A program made the translations under genes and the position numbers. This document shows, piece after piece, positions 1-11,823 of a DNA stretch of 64,000 nucleotides. Positions within the stretch are counted from its first letter, which is position 1. Every line of letters starts with the position of its first letter. The stretch spans positions 1,390,001-1,454,000 of the forward strand of contig JALDNG010000088.1 in assembly GCA_024349245.1 (NCBI GenBank). Direction: 5' to 3'. Under the pieces are notes generated by a model. That model made no database searches. It worked only from the letters and a program-made list of their open reading frames with translations, and was not told the origin of the DNA. This stretch comes from Neodontobutis hainanensis. Its lineage: Eukaryota > Chordata > Actinopteri > Gobiiformes > Odontobutidae.

Positions 1-2945
1 CTCTCAGCTCTTTCACAAGCTGCTTTGTACAAACAACTCCAGCAAGAGTTCAGTCAGAGCACTCATGACATAACTAAAGCCATGTTTCCACTGAGCACTG
101 CACGGTACAAGTCAGGTCAGTCCAGTGTGGTTCAGAACAGATAATCCCTGAGACGCCTCTGTGTGCAGGAGAGAGTCTGCAACGGAAACAGTGTTTTGCG
201 TTTCTATCTGTTACAAATCATATCTGAATCATACTTTGATCCTTGTGCTCAGTGGTCCAAGAGGCTCCAGGTACAGCCGTATATTGCAACAATAAAGAAT
301 AAATGAAGAAACCTTTAAATTTAGAGGCTGCAGTTTTTTAGATTTTAAGGTCTCAACTAAGATATGCTTCTGTTTAATGTTTTAGACATAAAACCAGAAA
401 CCAGTAATGATGATAAATACTATGTTTATTTGAAAAAAAAAAAAAAGTAAAATTTTTTATTCTTATTCTTTTTTTTCTGCAATATAACTGTTAGACAACA
501 TCCTAGCTTAATTTGACAAAAAATTTTGTGGTTCACTTTCTATTCTGATTTATATATATACTGTATATCTATATATACTGATTTATGTGGGTTCAACAAA
601 ATCTAAAGAACAAAACGTCTATTTCAGAGGCTTAATAATATCTTTCGTAATTAGCTGACCCACACCGCTTCAGTGGAAATCTGCCTCAATAGGGAACAGC
701 AAGTTTATTCATATATAATTAATATTGAGGGAGGACAAATAATATGGCAATAAATAACATTTCTGAAACCCCAACATCAATATTAGCATATACAGAAATG
801 ATATTTTCTACCATTCTAACTTCTCAGGGACTGTTTTAAGACCTCCAAGGGTGTGTGCCAAATGAATGAGGCTAAATTGAATAGAAGTCAACAAGAAATG
901 ACTCACAATGTTCCTAAAAGGGTGACCGAAATCCCGGCTCAGAGGTATAAGGCTGCACACAGGCGGAGTGTGAGCAGCCTCAAGCCCTTAACGCCTGTGG
1001 AGTGAGAGCTGAAGTATTCCTGGGGTCCTCTGAGCCTGCGAGCCTCGACACACTTTAGGACTGTTTGTGTGAGTCGTAGAGGGGGAGGGGTGCAGCCGGC
1101 CTATCCTGGATTCAGATTACATTTCGTTTCCTTAGGCACCAGAAAACAAACCAATAACAGTGTGTCTCCAGTTACTGTCCCAGAGCAGCTCAGAGCAGGG
1201 CATCTGTCAGTCCACTGCCCTTCCAATGGGGAGCCAGCCAACATCCTGAACCTGTTGTACTCACCCTCAACACATGTCAATGAATAAAGACTACTCCCGT
1301 TCATCTGCCTCACCATTACTACTGCTTTTATTCCATTTCCTTCCGTTTACATTTCATGACCTTTTAGCATGCATTGCTATTGCTGCTCTGTTCTTAAATC
1401 ATACTAAACTTTACCTTTTCTCAGTTAAAAGCAATTCAGTTAGGCATCCTAAATTTATTTTATTTTCAAAATGCCAGAATAATGAGAAAATTTTATTTAG
1501 TAAATTAGAATTACTTTCAGAAGACTTTTAAAGTCAGAAGTTTATACACTAAGATTACTCTGCCTTTAAACAATGACTCCAAATTTAAAAAAAAACATTT
1601 TTTTAAATCTTTTGCAAATGCACACAGGGACCTTTTTTTAGAGACATGTCCTTTTGTCTGATTAAACTAAAATTTAACTGTTCAGCCATAATGACCGTCG
1701 CTACATTTGGAGGAAAAAAGAGGAAAGTACCTCCTCAAACGTGTCAATTACTCTTCAAAATGTGGTCATATAAAATGTATGACATCTGATTAGTGTATGT
1801 GGTCCATAATGTATGCCGGGATACTATTAAAAAAAACTGAAATGACTTATATTAGTTTTGTTAGTAAAATAACTGCCATAAAACTGTAAAATCAAAAAAA
1901 AAAAAAAAAGGTAACAATACTTGCTTACATTTTTTTATGTTTGCAAGGAGTGTCCATTGTGCCAAAGGCTGGTTGCTTCTCTCCAACCGCAGAATCCATC
2001 TCACTGGATCCCACTATCACTTAAACTGGTGATTAGTTTACATCCATCAAGTAGCGTGAGCGCACATTACGTCACATCCGCATAACAAATTGGACATACC
2101 AGCTAATTTAGGGCAACCACGGTGACCAGTAATTGTACAGTAACTCTGGACCCGGAGACCACATCACCAGGTGCCGAGGAACAAAATTGTGTGACTGGGC
2201 ACTCCATTCGGGGAAATTTTAGATGCAATTAGAGAAAACCAAATTATTGCCTTAGTTTGTTGTGTCCTTGGGCCTTGCCACAGCACTGGTGTATGACTGT
2301 GTGATTGTGGTGGTGTGTGTGTGTGTGGTCGTAGAGGTGAATTTAGTTGTAAAGTGGGTATGGTGGTGGTTAGAGAAGGCTGTGAGCACCTTGTGTATAG
2401 CAGCCTCCCCATCTGTCTTTCCAATATGATTGCATTTTAAGATGGGACCAGGGACACATACACCTTGATCAGTGTGTGAAAGATATTATTACTCTGCCGC
2501 ATGTGACACTGATAAGTATTCTCTGATCAACTTCTTCCCAAAATGAAGACATGGTTTAGAACTAATAGCTGGTCTGATGCGGTAGAATATGTATTTTAGC
2601 TCTCAGCCCTCAAAAAAGGAAAGCTTTGGTTGGTGGACAATGGTAATCAACAATGGAAATGCTTTTAAGGATTAAGTTTATAAGGCGAGACACGACAGGT
2701 GAAAACATCGGTCTATTTTGAGATTTCGGGGCAGTGTGCTCCCTTAACATGTAAGCTTTCACGTCAAAAAAAAAAAAACAAAAAAAGAAAATTGTCAACA
2801 TAACACAGTTATTTTATTACATTGTCAACTTTAGATTTCTACCAGATATCACCAGAAGTTATCATTTTAATGCAAGCTCCTGGTGACATGTTTCTGTGAA
2901 TGGAGACTGCAACAGGCGCTTTTCATGCCTGGGGGAGGGGTGCAC
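1..2945. other. Non-coding; presumed jmjd1c intron 1, distal part
   Basis: I see no exon here on either strand. It is AT-rich with poly-A runs near 434, 1893 and 2767. A stretch at about 2250-2430, with a short GT run near 2311, loosely resembles the body of a degenerate fish SINE. Assignment to jmjd1c intron 1 is inferred only from the minus-strand first exon at 10895-11050. I looked for the next jmjd1c exon and did not find it. Confidence 0.5.
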
Positions 2946-3313
2946 GTGGCAGATTGGTTAGCACTCCAGCCTCACAGCAAGAAGGTCGTCAGTTCAAAAC
3001 CCGGCCAACTCAAATATTCTATATATTCTTCTGTGAGGAGTCTGCATGTCCTCCACGTGTTACCATGGGTTCTCTCCGGGTACTCCGGCTTCCTCCCACC
3101 ATCCAAAGACATGCATGTATAGGTTAATCGGCAAATCTAGAGTGTCCCTAGTGAATGAATGTGAGAGTGAATGGTTGTCCGTCACCGTCTGTTCTGCGAC
3201 TAACTGGCCACTGCCCAGGGTGTACCCCGCCTCAGGCCCAAAGCTGCTGGGATAGGCTCCAGTCAACCGCGACCACTAACAGGACAAAGCGGTAGAAAAT
3301 TATGGAATGAATG
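2946..3313 (+). repeat. tRNA-derived SINE, family A, copy 1
   Basis: The left end carries pol III promoter-like boxes (TGGTTAGCAC and a degraded GTTCAAAACCC). A body with TCCGGGTACTCCGGCTTCC and a tail ending AGCGGTAGAAAAT follow. The same body occurs at 28162-28797 (interrupted) and 35235-35604. This is a very common fish repeat type. Confidence 0.8.
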
Positions 3314-6002
3314 TCATGCCTGGTGTCCTTTTAAAGCTCTTAGACTCCTACACGGCGCTGCCTATGGCCACCGTCTCCAAATATGGAGATGTTGTTTGTA
3401 TCTTTGTACAGAAAAGATGACAACACTTGTAAGGACTAGTAAAAAGAAAGTAAACAACTACAGACTGGAGAATAAAAACCTGTCAGCGATTGCTGTGTAA
3501 GCTATTGTATGGAAAAGGAAAGACTGTTGGAGGGAATTACTCATAATTTACATTGCATGATTGAATGAGTTAGTCAGTGGGTTGTTTTGTCCTAAATGGA
3601 TCAGGACTGGAATGATAAATATTTGGTTTTATATAGAGCACAGAATTTGTGGCTTATCAGTTTTTCATATTGCAGTGGGTTTGAGGAAAGTGTCCCAGTT
3701 TGGAGATCTGAAAATATGGTCGCACTATGCTCTTAGCAAATGAGATAGAAGTAGAGTATGCAGCTCTAAAAAAAAAAATTATGAAATAATGAAAAAGGTT
3801 GAGCCAGAAACCCAATCAATGTAGTCTCTAAATGCTAAATGCTTTTGTCTTGTGACATAACATTTAGGTTTACCCTCTCAATACACATCACATTATACAA
3901 CTAATCACTGTATACAGTGAGACAGACAGGGTGAGACTTTCAAAAGCAAGCATTTTTCAGTTGAAACACGAGTGTCAAAACCTAAGCACAACCAAAAAGG
4001 TGAAAAGACACCTTTATAACCTAAATGTCCATGCCTGAACCATATGTTCAGGCATGGACATTTAGGTTCTTAACAGACATGAGGCTGTTTATTAGATTCA
4101 ATTCATGTTTGGTTATAGATGGACATGTAACAAACCAAACAGATTTCATTTGCAGTTTTTTTTGCAGTCCCCACACAGACGAGCCAATCCTGGTAGACAA
4201 AAGTCCACCTTCACCTTAAAAAGAAAAGGGCATTCCTTTGAGGACAGCAATGTCCGGATTTTGGCCAGAGAGGCCAGATGATTTGAGAGAGCGGTGAAGG
4301 AAAAACAATAAAAACTCTCTGAACAGAAGGGGTGGCAAACAGTTTCACAACTGAAAGGAACAGTGAAACTAACGACATCAGGAGTCACACTGTCCTTTAA
4401 TAGCTAACGACAATTTGACCAGAACAGACTGGTCCAATCAGAGTTAGTTTCTTGTCAAATCCCTCCCTCTAGAGAGAAAGCTTAGCTCTCTTACCAGTTG
4501 AACTCAGAATTGATGTCTTTTGGTATTAGAGAGACAAAACGTCTTCACCTTGAGTCCAGATGCCTTTGCTTTAACCTTTTCTTCAAGGTGACCTTGATGA
4601 CTGAGAACCTTCACAGACATGTAATACTGGGTATACATTTAATGAACATATTAGTTTGACAACCTTTTTGCAAGGAGGTTTTTGTGTTACTATTATATTT
4701 TTATTAATCTCAAGTACCCCCGGTGGTCCCTTTACATACCCCATTTGAAAATCACAGCTATATAAGATCCCGGTGGTTTGACAGAATTTAAAATAAAGTG
4801 TCATAGCTCAGTTCCTCTTAACGTGGCATATCCATATTCCACTGAATGGCTAAAAGAAATCTATGCCAGAGACTAACTAACTTTTTTAGGAAAACATCAC
4901 CTTCATTCTTTCAATTCATCTCGCCCTGGAAAAAGTGAGCAAGACATGATCAGAGCCAATGTAGATCTCAGACAGACTTAATTTAGCTTTAATTTCACAG
5001 TCTTTGAGCTAAACTTTATTAAATCCATTCCCTGCCCTAATCCGGCACCAGGCCTGAGTCTAAGAGCCGCTTCACTCCAGAGCCACTGAAGCAGTAAGAC
5101 ATGTAAACTGGGGCTGGCCGAAATATTTTTAGCAGAATATGGAATATGCCTATATTGTATACATCGATATATCAATACATTGTCAATAGAGCTGCTGCTC
5201 TAATTTGTCTCCCCATCTCCAACTCACTCTACTCGTTCTCTATAAACAGCAGTTCAGTTCTTCATCCTTAAACTAATAAAGCAACTGAAACAGTTATTTC
5301 TGTTTATTTCAACACATGCGCTGTTAATGTGTTCTTCTTTCTGATGTGAGAAGAGAGCATGACAAGTGCAGAAATGTGTGGGAATGAGAAATACTGTAGA
5401 CCTAGAGTTGATGAAAGTTGCAGACTGTCAACTTACATCTGCCTATCGTCTTCTGACTCTTAGCAGTAGCTTCTGTCTGACCATACACGTGTCTGGGGCT
5501 AAGATCAAGCTCACGTTCAGTGATTAAAGAAAAAGGCGTTACACGCAGCACTGTGCGGCTTGCTCCTCTATCACTGATGCCGCAGCAGACGGCTCTGTTA
5601 CGGATTTGAAAAGCGAAAGGGGTTAATTGTGAACAGAAACAGGTCTAACTCCACACTGTACCAGCTGAGGTCAGAGACACATAGGAGTTAAGCTAAAGCA
5701 GTTGTGCCTCAAGGTACTGTTGACTCTGAGCAGTTGACAGGTGTGCTGAAATTTACAGCCATTATGTTATTCAACTTTTGTCTGATGCTAGAAGCTAATC
5801 ATTGTTATAAAAGAAAATGAACCACATAAAAACACTGGTGCTTTGGGGCATTTTGTAATTGACAATAATTCTATATCATAGTTAAAAATTAACAAATAAT
5901 GACCAAAGATTGAGTCTGGTAGGTTGGATGTGACACCTAACTAATCTGAAAACTTATATAAAAATATATTTGATGAAATAAAAGCTGGTCAGTTATGGAT
6001 GA
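3314..6002. other. Non-coding with unclassified repeats
   Basis: No exon is seen. About 4320-4600 shares blocks (for example CCCTCCCTCTAGAGA and CTCTCTTACCAGTT) with 36890-37165, so it is an unclassified dispersed repeat. Around 5110-5180 a GGGCTGGCCGAAATAT-type segment with alternating AT looks like a degenerate DNA-transposon end. The 4018-4068 hairpin is listed separately. Confidence 0.4.
4018..4068. repeat. Perfect 23-bp inverted repeat with 5-nt loop
   Basis: The arms are 4018-4040 and 4046-4068 and are exact reverse complements. The loop is CATAT (4041-4045). Pairing stops abruptly at both outer ends. No flanking transposon was recognised. Confidence 0.9.
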
Positions 6003-6800
6003 TGCTCATTTTCTTCATTCTTGAGTTTTACCTTAATATCAATAAAAATCTTAAGATATTTTTACAAGACTTTTTCTATGTACACAAAAGGCCTATTTCT
6101 CTCAAATACTGTTCACAAATCTTTCTGTTAGCGAGTATCCACCTCACGGGTGAGACATATCAAGATGCTAATTAGAGAGCATGGTGTGCCTTAGGCTGGC
6201 CACAATAAAAGACCACTCTAAAATGTGCAGTTTTATCACACAGCACAAACCGACATGTGTTGCAAGTTTTGAGGTGAGGGAGCGTGCAATTGGCATGCTG
6301 ACTGCAGGAATGTCCACCAGAGCTGTTGCCTGTTAATTGAATGTACATTTTTCTATCATAAGCCATCTCCAAAGGCTTTTCAGAGAATTTGGCAATACAT
6401 TTAACCAGCCTCATAACTGCAGACCAATTGTAACCACACCAGCCCAGGACCTCCACATCCAGCGTCTTTACCTCCAAGATCATCTGAGACGAGCCAACCG
6501 GACAGCTGCTGCCACAATGGTTTGGATAATCAAAGAATTTCTGCACAAACTGTCAGAAACTGTCACAGGAAGCTCATCTGCATGCTTGACGTTCTCATCG
6601 GGGTCTCGTTTAAGTGGACCAATATTCCACAAGTCACAAAATGCACAACCTGAGCAACTCAATGCGAAGGAGATGTGTTGCACTGTGTGGAGCAAATGGT
6701 AGGCATCCCAGATACTTACTGGTTTTCAAACCACTCCCTGAACCTCCCCACTACAGTGAAACTGCACATTTTGAGTGGCCTTTTATTGTGGCCAGCCTAA
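6003..6800 (+). mobile_element. Internally deleted Tc1-like DNA transposon
   Basis: Inverted arms start TTAGGCTGGCCACAATAAAA at 6191-6233 and are mirrored at 6758-6800. An outer left arm reaches back to about 6003 (segment TTTTTCTATGTACACAAAAG). Between the arms are the start of a transposase-like sequence (about 6330-6590: a helix-turn-helix part, then VTTPAQDLHI) and its very end (about 6620-6715: a degraded NSMRRRCVAL-type tail). The DDE catalytic core between them is missing. It is a dead, non-autonomous copy in presumed jmjd1c intron 1. Confidence 0.8.
6337..6702 (+). pseudogene. Tc1-like transposase remnant, core deleted
   Basis: The 121-codon frame begins in the N-terminal DNA-binding region (FNVHFS-type motif, here MNVHFSIISHLQ). 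It then reads through the deletion junction near 6600 into sequence derived from the transposase C-terminus in another frame. No DDE residues remain, so no transposase activity is expected. It is part of the element at 6003-6800. Confidence 0.7.
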
Positions 6801-7128
6801 GCCAATAATTTGCCTGTTAGTCTGACACATGATCACACGTTTACTGAAAACTGAGTGGAAATGGGCTCAGTGCTTTTCTACAGATTAGTTCTATGTACAG
6901 ATGTGGCCCTTTCCTGCCAGCGGACTACATTTGGGTTGTGTGATGTCATCTCCCAAAGCTCTATAGTTGGACTATAATCACACTACAGCACCAGGAAGAA
7001 ATAATAGCACCTTCTGGTTCCACCACAACAACACTTTCAGAAGAAATGGAACAGACAAGAACAGTCAGAGCTTTTGATCATAGATGAACTGCACACTGGA
7101 CTTTGTTTACTTACACACACAAACACAC

Positions 7129-7288
7129 AAATACATACAACCAGACACAGACACACACACAAATACATACAACCAGACACAGACACACACACAAATACAT
7201 ACAACCAGACACAGACACACACACAAATACATACAACCAGACACAGACACACACACAAATACATACAACCAGACACAGACACAGACAC
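7129..7288. repeat. 32-bp minisatellite, five copies
   Basis: A 32-bp unit starting AAATACATACAACCAGACAC repeats almost perfectly at 7129, 7161, 7193, 7225 and 7257. It grades into GACACA-interrupted repeats (to about 7378) and then pure (CA)n. Confidence 0.9.
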
Positions 7289-7548
<260 letters not shown>

Positions 7549-7586
7549 CTAACTTTATCTTCATTCAAAGGAAGGACCTAAGAGAC

Positions 7587-8545
7587 TATGGTGGGGCCGA
7601 TATGACTTTTTAGAGCCAATACTGGTATCCAATATTTATCTTGCTGTTGTAACTGATATTGGCCCAATTTTGATATCACCATTTAAAATATTGATAGCCG
7701 TTGTTTAACTGAATGAAAAAAATATATAAATAAATTCCACTGCTATGAAAATGTGTTGGCTTGAAAACCCTCAAATGTCACTTAATTAAAATTATTATGT
7801 AAAGAAAATTAGTCCAAAATTTCACAGCAATGTTAAAAACCATTGCCAATTATATATATTTTTTGTTGAAAATGCACATTTGTCCTTTACTACAATCATT
7901 TCCATTATCTTCTTGGTTATTGATTTGGCTTTTGCAAAATCTCTTGTTGTAGGGCTCCCTTTCAGCAGTGCTAGCTTTTTTTAAGTTAGGGATCACCACT
8001 TGCCAATGCTACCACTAGCTTGTTGGTGGTATTTAAGGTAATCTTCCGGTAATGACTTGATGCGGGATACTCCTAAATTACTTTGCAATAATTATAATAA
8101 TGCAGTTTTTGTGCTACTGACTGGAAGTAATGACCTAGAGGTGCATTTTTTATTATGATACAGTCACTGCATGACACAGGCCAGGCCTGGTCAAATTCAG
8201 TATAATTACTGGACAGAATTAACTAACAACAACAATAATGTGTCAAAAAAAACAATACTATTTATAGCTTTTTTGATTGTTAAATTATTTCAATGAGTCA
8301 TTTCCTTCAGAAACTACAAAATATATAAATGCTATCCAACATTTGTTTAGTAATATTAATATTATTAATATATGTGTTTTTTTTCCAGACACATTACAAA
8401 TAATACAATCAAACGTGTCAAAAAAGGCATCTCAAAACTATTCAACACAAAAAGTAAAGAGAAAACTATTATGGGCCAAATTGTTTCATTGCAGTTAAAG
8501 TCTAATTGTCATCAAGTATTAATGTATTAATTAGAGAATAAACCT

Positions 8546-8584
<39 letters not shown>

Positions 8585-8870
8585 CTCTTAATTTATTATT
8601 ACAACTTTTAATTAGAAACTAGAGAAAGGGCAGTGAGTGTGTTTGTGCAGAGACAGATGCACACTGAAGGCTTGCTCTTGGATCTGCATCAGAGGCAGAT
8701 AACGAACTATAAGCACGACTTAACTCTAACAAAACTACTCAACTCAACTTTGAACCATATAAGTGTCTAATACAGACATAAACAAGTGTTATTATATTAA
8801 TCTGCTAATGAATAAGAATAAAATATTCATATTGGGTGATAACATTATTAAAGCTGATATATTGTCCATC
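7587..8870. mobile_element. Candidate hAT-like non-autonomous element
   Basis: The interval is flanked by an exact 10-bp direct repeat, CCTAAGAGAC (7577-7586 and 8871-8880). The left end reads TATGGTGGGGCCGATATGAC. The right end, reverse-complemented, reads GATGGACAATATATCAGC, an imperfect match. The inside is AT-rich and includes an (AT)n tract at 8549-8579. No transposase frame is seen. An 8-bp duplication with weak TAGGG/GATGG-type ends would fit hAT, but the exact borders are uncertain. Confidence 0.5.
8549..8579. repeat. (AT)n microsatellite
   Basis: Uninterrupted AT dinucleotides, about 15 units. Confidence 0.9.
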
Positions 8871-8880
8871 CCTAAGAGAC

Positions 8881-10543
8881 AAGACTGATTGTAGAAGCTG
8901 AGGATTATATTTTTTTGGTCACACCACAGAAAATACAATTCCACAAATGCCTCCAAAAGATGCAAAAAACTAAATAAAATCATTGCAGTCGAAAGCAGGC
9001 TTTGACACATGGTTAATGCAGTAATTGAGATGATAATACATCTGTGAGATCCCTTTCAAATAGTCCTGAATTTGGCAGACATGAGACATGGCCATTACTG
9101 AACACACATAGTATGACAATTAATACATATGAAAACATTGATCATCAAGCCACTGTCTTTGGAACTAGATTTAGAGATGAGGTCATTGCATTAATTGCCA
9201 CTGACAGGATATCTTGTGAACAGGCCTATTTACCAAGACTGTAAACTTTGAATACATTGTGTTATACATGTGTTGTTTGCAACTGCACACAAAAAAATTG
9301 CACATCATTGGTTTCATTAAAAAGGGTACCAGTTGCAGAGATGCTCAAGCCTGGACTAGTGACATTTATGAGCCCAAACATTTGACAAAAGGTCTGCCAG
9401 CTTACTTCCAAGCTAATCTCCAATCCACTGTATTCACTAGGCTAGTAAAGCCCTGTGCTAATGAGACTGTTTCCGTTTGTATGGCCTTAACTTAGCACAC
9501 AACTCAAGGCTGGCCAAATCACATCACACAACCAAGTGTAACGCAGCTGCAAACACGTCTGTTTAACATTCAGCACAGACCAGACAACATGCACACACAT
9601 CTATTTATTCTACTGGGCTGGCCTAATTACTTTAGCTGATTATGCAATCTCATACATGCTTCTATCTGCACAAGCATGTAAGAACTGGACAAGAACAATG
9701 GGCCGAGGACAGAGATATCTGCTAAGGAACATGATGTGAACAAAGAAAAGAGAGCACAGTAACAGTAACAGCCAGAGTGTTCAACAGCAAGGGCTTGTCA
9801 GGGCATACATTTCATTGATCAATATAGCACCACTTATGAAAATACATGTTGAGGGAATGAGACAAAGAAATGATATTGACATATTGTCACAGTTTTACAC
9901 AATTGATCAAATGAATGATAAAATAAATAACATGGCTTGGGTCAAAAGACAATATGGGGTTGTTTGATGAAAGTAAAAACAATATATAAAAGAACTTATT
10001 GTGTTGAAGCAGAGTGGTTTTATGTTTTACAAGTAGGCCTAAGCATTCCTGCGTCTAGGTCCAACCATGTTGCTGTCCGCCAAAATAATAAATTATAAAA
10101 AACACACAGCCAGACGGAGCTTTAAGGTCAATTATCACGCTCACATAACAAGGATTGTGACCAATAAACGAACTAATAGGGATTAGTTTAACGTAAACTG
10201 CAACTCGGGCGCATCTCGAACCTTAGATTTGTCAGGTGAGTACACAACAGATTAAAGCTCCACAAATGAATGACAATGGTGTCATACCAATGCCTGCTTT
10301 TCTGGTGAGAAATTGTTAGTGGAGTGAAAAAAACGCATCTGCCACAGAGCTCCTTCTTATTTAGGCATAACGTGAAAGCAGTTCTCTCTTCAAGAAACAC
10401 TGTAAACAAGTTTTAACTATGCTTGGGTAAAATTCATAATCAGCAGCTTGACAAATATAATATTTTCAATAGATGTTGTTTACAAATCCTTAAATACATA
10501 GTGTGATAATAGAGACAGTAATGCAGCAGATAAATACCGCTTA
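8881..10543. other. Non-coding; no recognised feature
   Basis: AT-rich sequence with scattered short open frames of 60-80 codons that resemble no family I know. Most likely it is jmjd1c intron 1. Confidence 0.4.
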
Positions 10544-10580
10544 AACACACCACTAATTTTGTTTAAATTAGTGGTGTGTT
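10544..10580. repeat. Perfect 16-bp inverted repeat
   Basis: Arms 10544-10559 and 10565-10580 (AACACACCACTAATTT and its complement) flank a 5-nt loop, TGTTT. It lies about 315 bp downstream of the jmjd1c first-exon donor, in intron 1. Confidence 0.85.
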
Positions 10581-10894
10581 ATCTGGCCCAGAGTTGGCTG
10601 TGTGCTTCCCATAATCCCCTGCTGCTAGTCTGTCTCCCATTAACTAGCTTAGTTAAACAGTCAAGACTACAAGACACATCTTCAAATGTCAGAGACATTG
10701 GCGAATCAAGATACAAGTGCCGTGTCCATTGCTTTTAACGTCTAATACCTAGCCTAAGCATAAGCCACAAAAATCATTTCCGTCTGGCGAGCCTACAACA
10801 CTGCCTCGCTGGCTAGCCACCAACCACAGAGATTTTCCAATTTGCATTGCATGTAACAGTCGAAAGAGATGAACAAAGTCAGCGATTTATTTAC

Positions 10895-11050
10895 CGTCAA
10901 GTCAAGAATGTCGCTGTCACGATGGTTCACGGCTCTTATGACTCCGGACCTCCACGGCCATCGACCAATGTCGCCGATTTCAGGCGGCTCGTCCCCGCTG
11001 ACACAGAGGAACCGCTTCCCAACCAGCTCCAGCCGAGCCTCGACTGCCAT
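10895..11050 (-). CDS. jmjd1c: jmjd1c first coding exon (KDM3-family JmjC protein)
   Basis: JMJD1C is a large nuclear protein of the KDM3 JmjC histone-demethylase family and a transcriptional coregulator; its catalytic JmjC domain lies near the C-terminus, far outside this exon. The exon encodes 52 residues beginning MAVEARLELVGKRFLCV and ending NHRDSDILDLT. The blocks ELVGKRFLCV, GVIRAV and HRDS match the vertebrate JMJD1C N-terminus as I know it. I chose the start at 11050 because the context is strong (GCCATGGC) and because homology begins exactly at this Met; an in-frame Met ten codons upstream lacks that support. The exon ends in phase 0 at a GTAAAT donor (minus strand, just below 10895). 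The remaining exons would lie to the left and are probably beyond the window. It is head-to-head with reep3, as in human. Confidence 0.9.
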
Positions 11051-11400
11051 GGCCCTGCGCTGGTCAAAACCCCCCTCCAAAAAAAACTTCCCAACAACGA
11101 CGCCGTTAGAGACCTGTCATTTACGACATTAAAACCGCCTTAAACAAATCCAACGGCAGAAAGAAAATAAAAACGGAGTAATTTCTTTGTAAAAAGCTGA
11201 GAAAGCGACCCGGGGGATTTAAATGTGTAGCAGTCTCCACCCGCTCGAGCGTCAGGCTCTTTTCTCTGAGCGTAAAAAAAACCGTGGAACACTGAACCGC
11301 ATCACCGCCGCCATCCTTAGTTGTGTTTCTCCGCTGGATCTGTAGGCATTCACAGGCCACAGCGAGGACGTGTCCTTCCGCTCAAACTACGCCGCACTAT
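11051..11400 (-). promoter_or_regulatory. jmjd1c: jmjd1c 5' UTR / CpG-rich promoter region
   Basis: The 350 bp upstream of the jmjd1c start codon is richer in G+C and CpG than the surroundings (for example CCGCTCGAGCG and ACCGCCGCC at 11239-11313). No TATA box is obvious. A transcription start somewhere here is inferred from the exon next to it; no specific start site can be read. Confidence 0.5.
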
Positions 11401-11610
11401 TTTCACTAATGCCAAAGCTGTTTTTCACTCTCCGTCTTTGAAAAGCAATTTCCCAGAAGCTGAACTAGCAGGCCTAAATCATTCTCATGTCTGATGTCTA
11501 GGGCCAAATATCTAGGCCTAGGTAGACTATTGGGTTATTCTAATATCTGATTAAACATTTTATCACATAACCTTTTTCCCACTTGATGCAAACCAAATAT
11601 GAAAGCCTAC

Positions 11611-11823
<213 letters not shown>

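Noticed and set aside
6172..6546. Minus-strand 124-codon frame
   Set aside because: It is antisense to the deleted Tc1-like transposase remnant and has no independent signal.
9044..9495. Two adjacent plus-strand frames of 66 and 78 codons
   Set aside because: No motif, no splice-consistent structure and no similarity to known repeats or proteins. Most likely chance.
10847..11143. Plus-strand 98-codon frame over the jmjd1c first exon
   Set aside because: It is the antisense shadow of the jmjd1c exon, whose minus-strand translation matches the known N-terminus.
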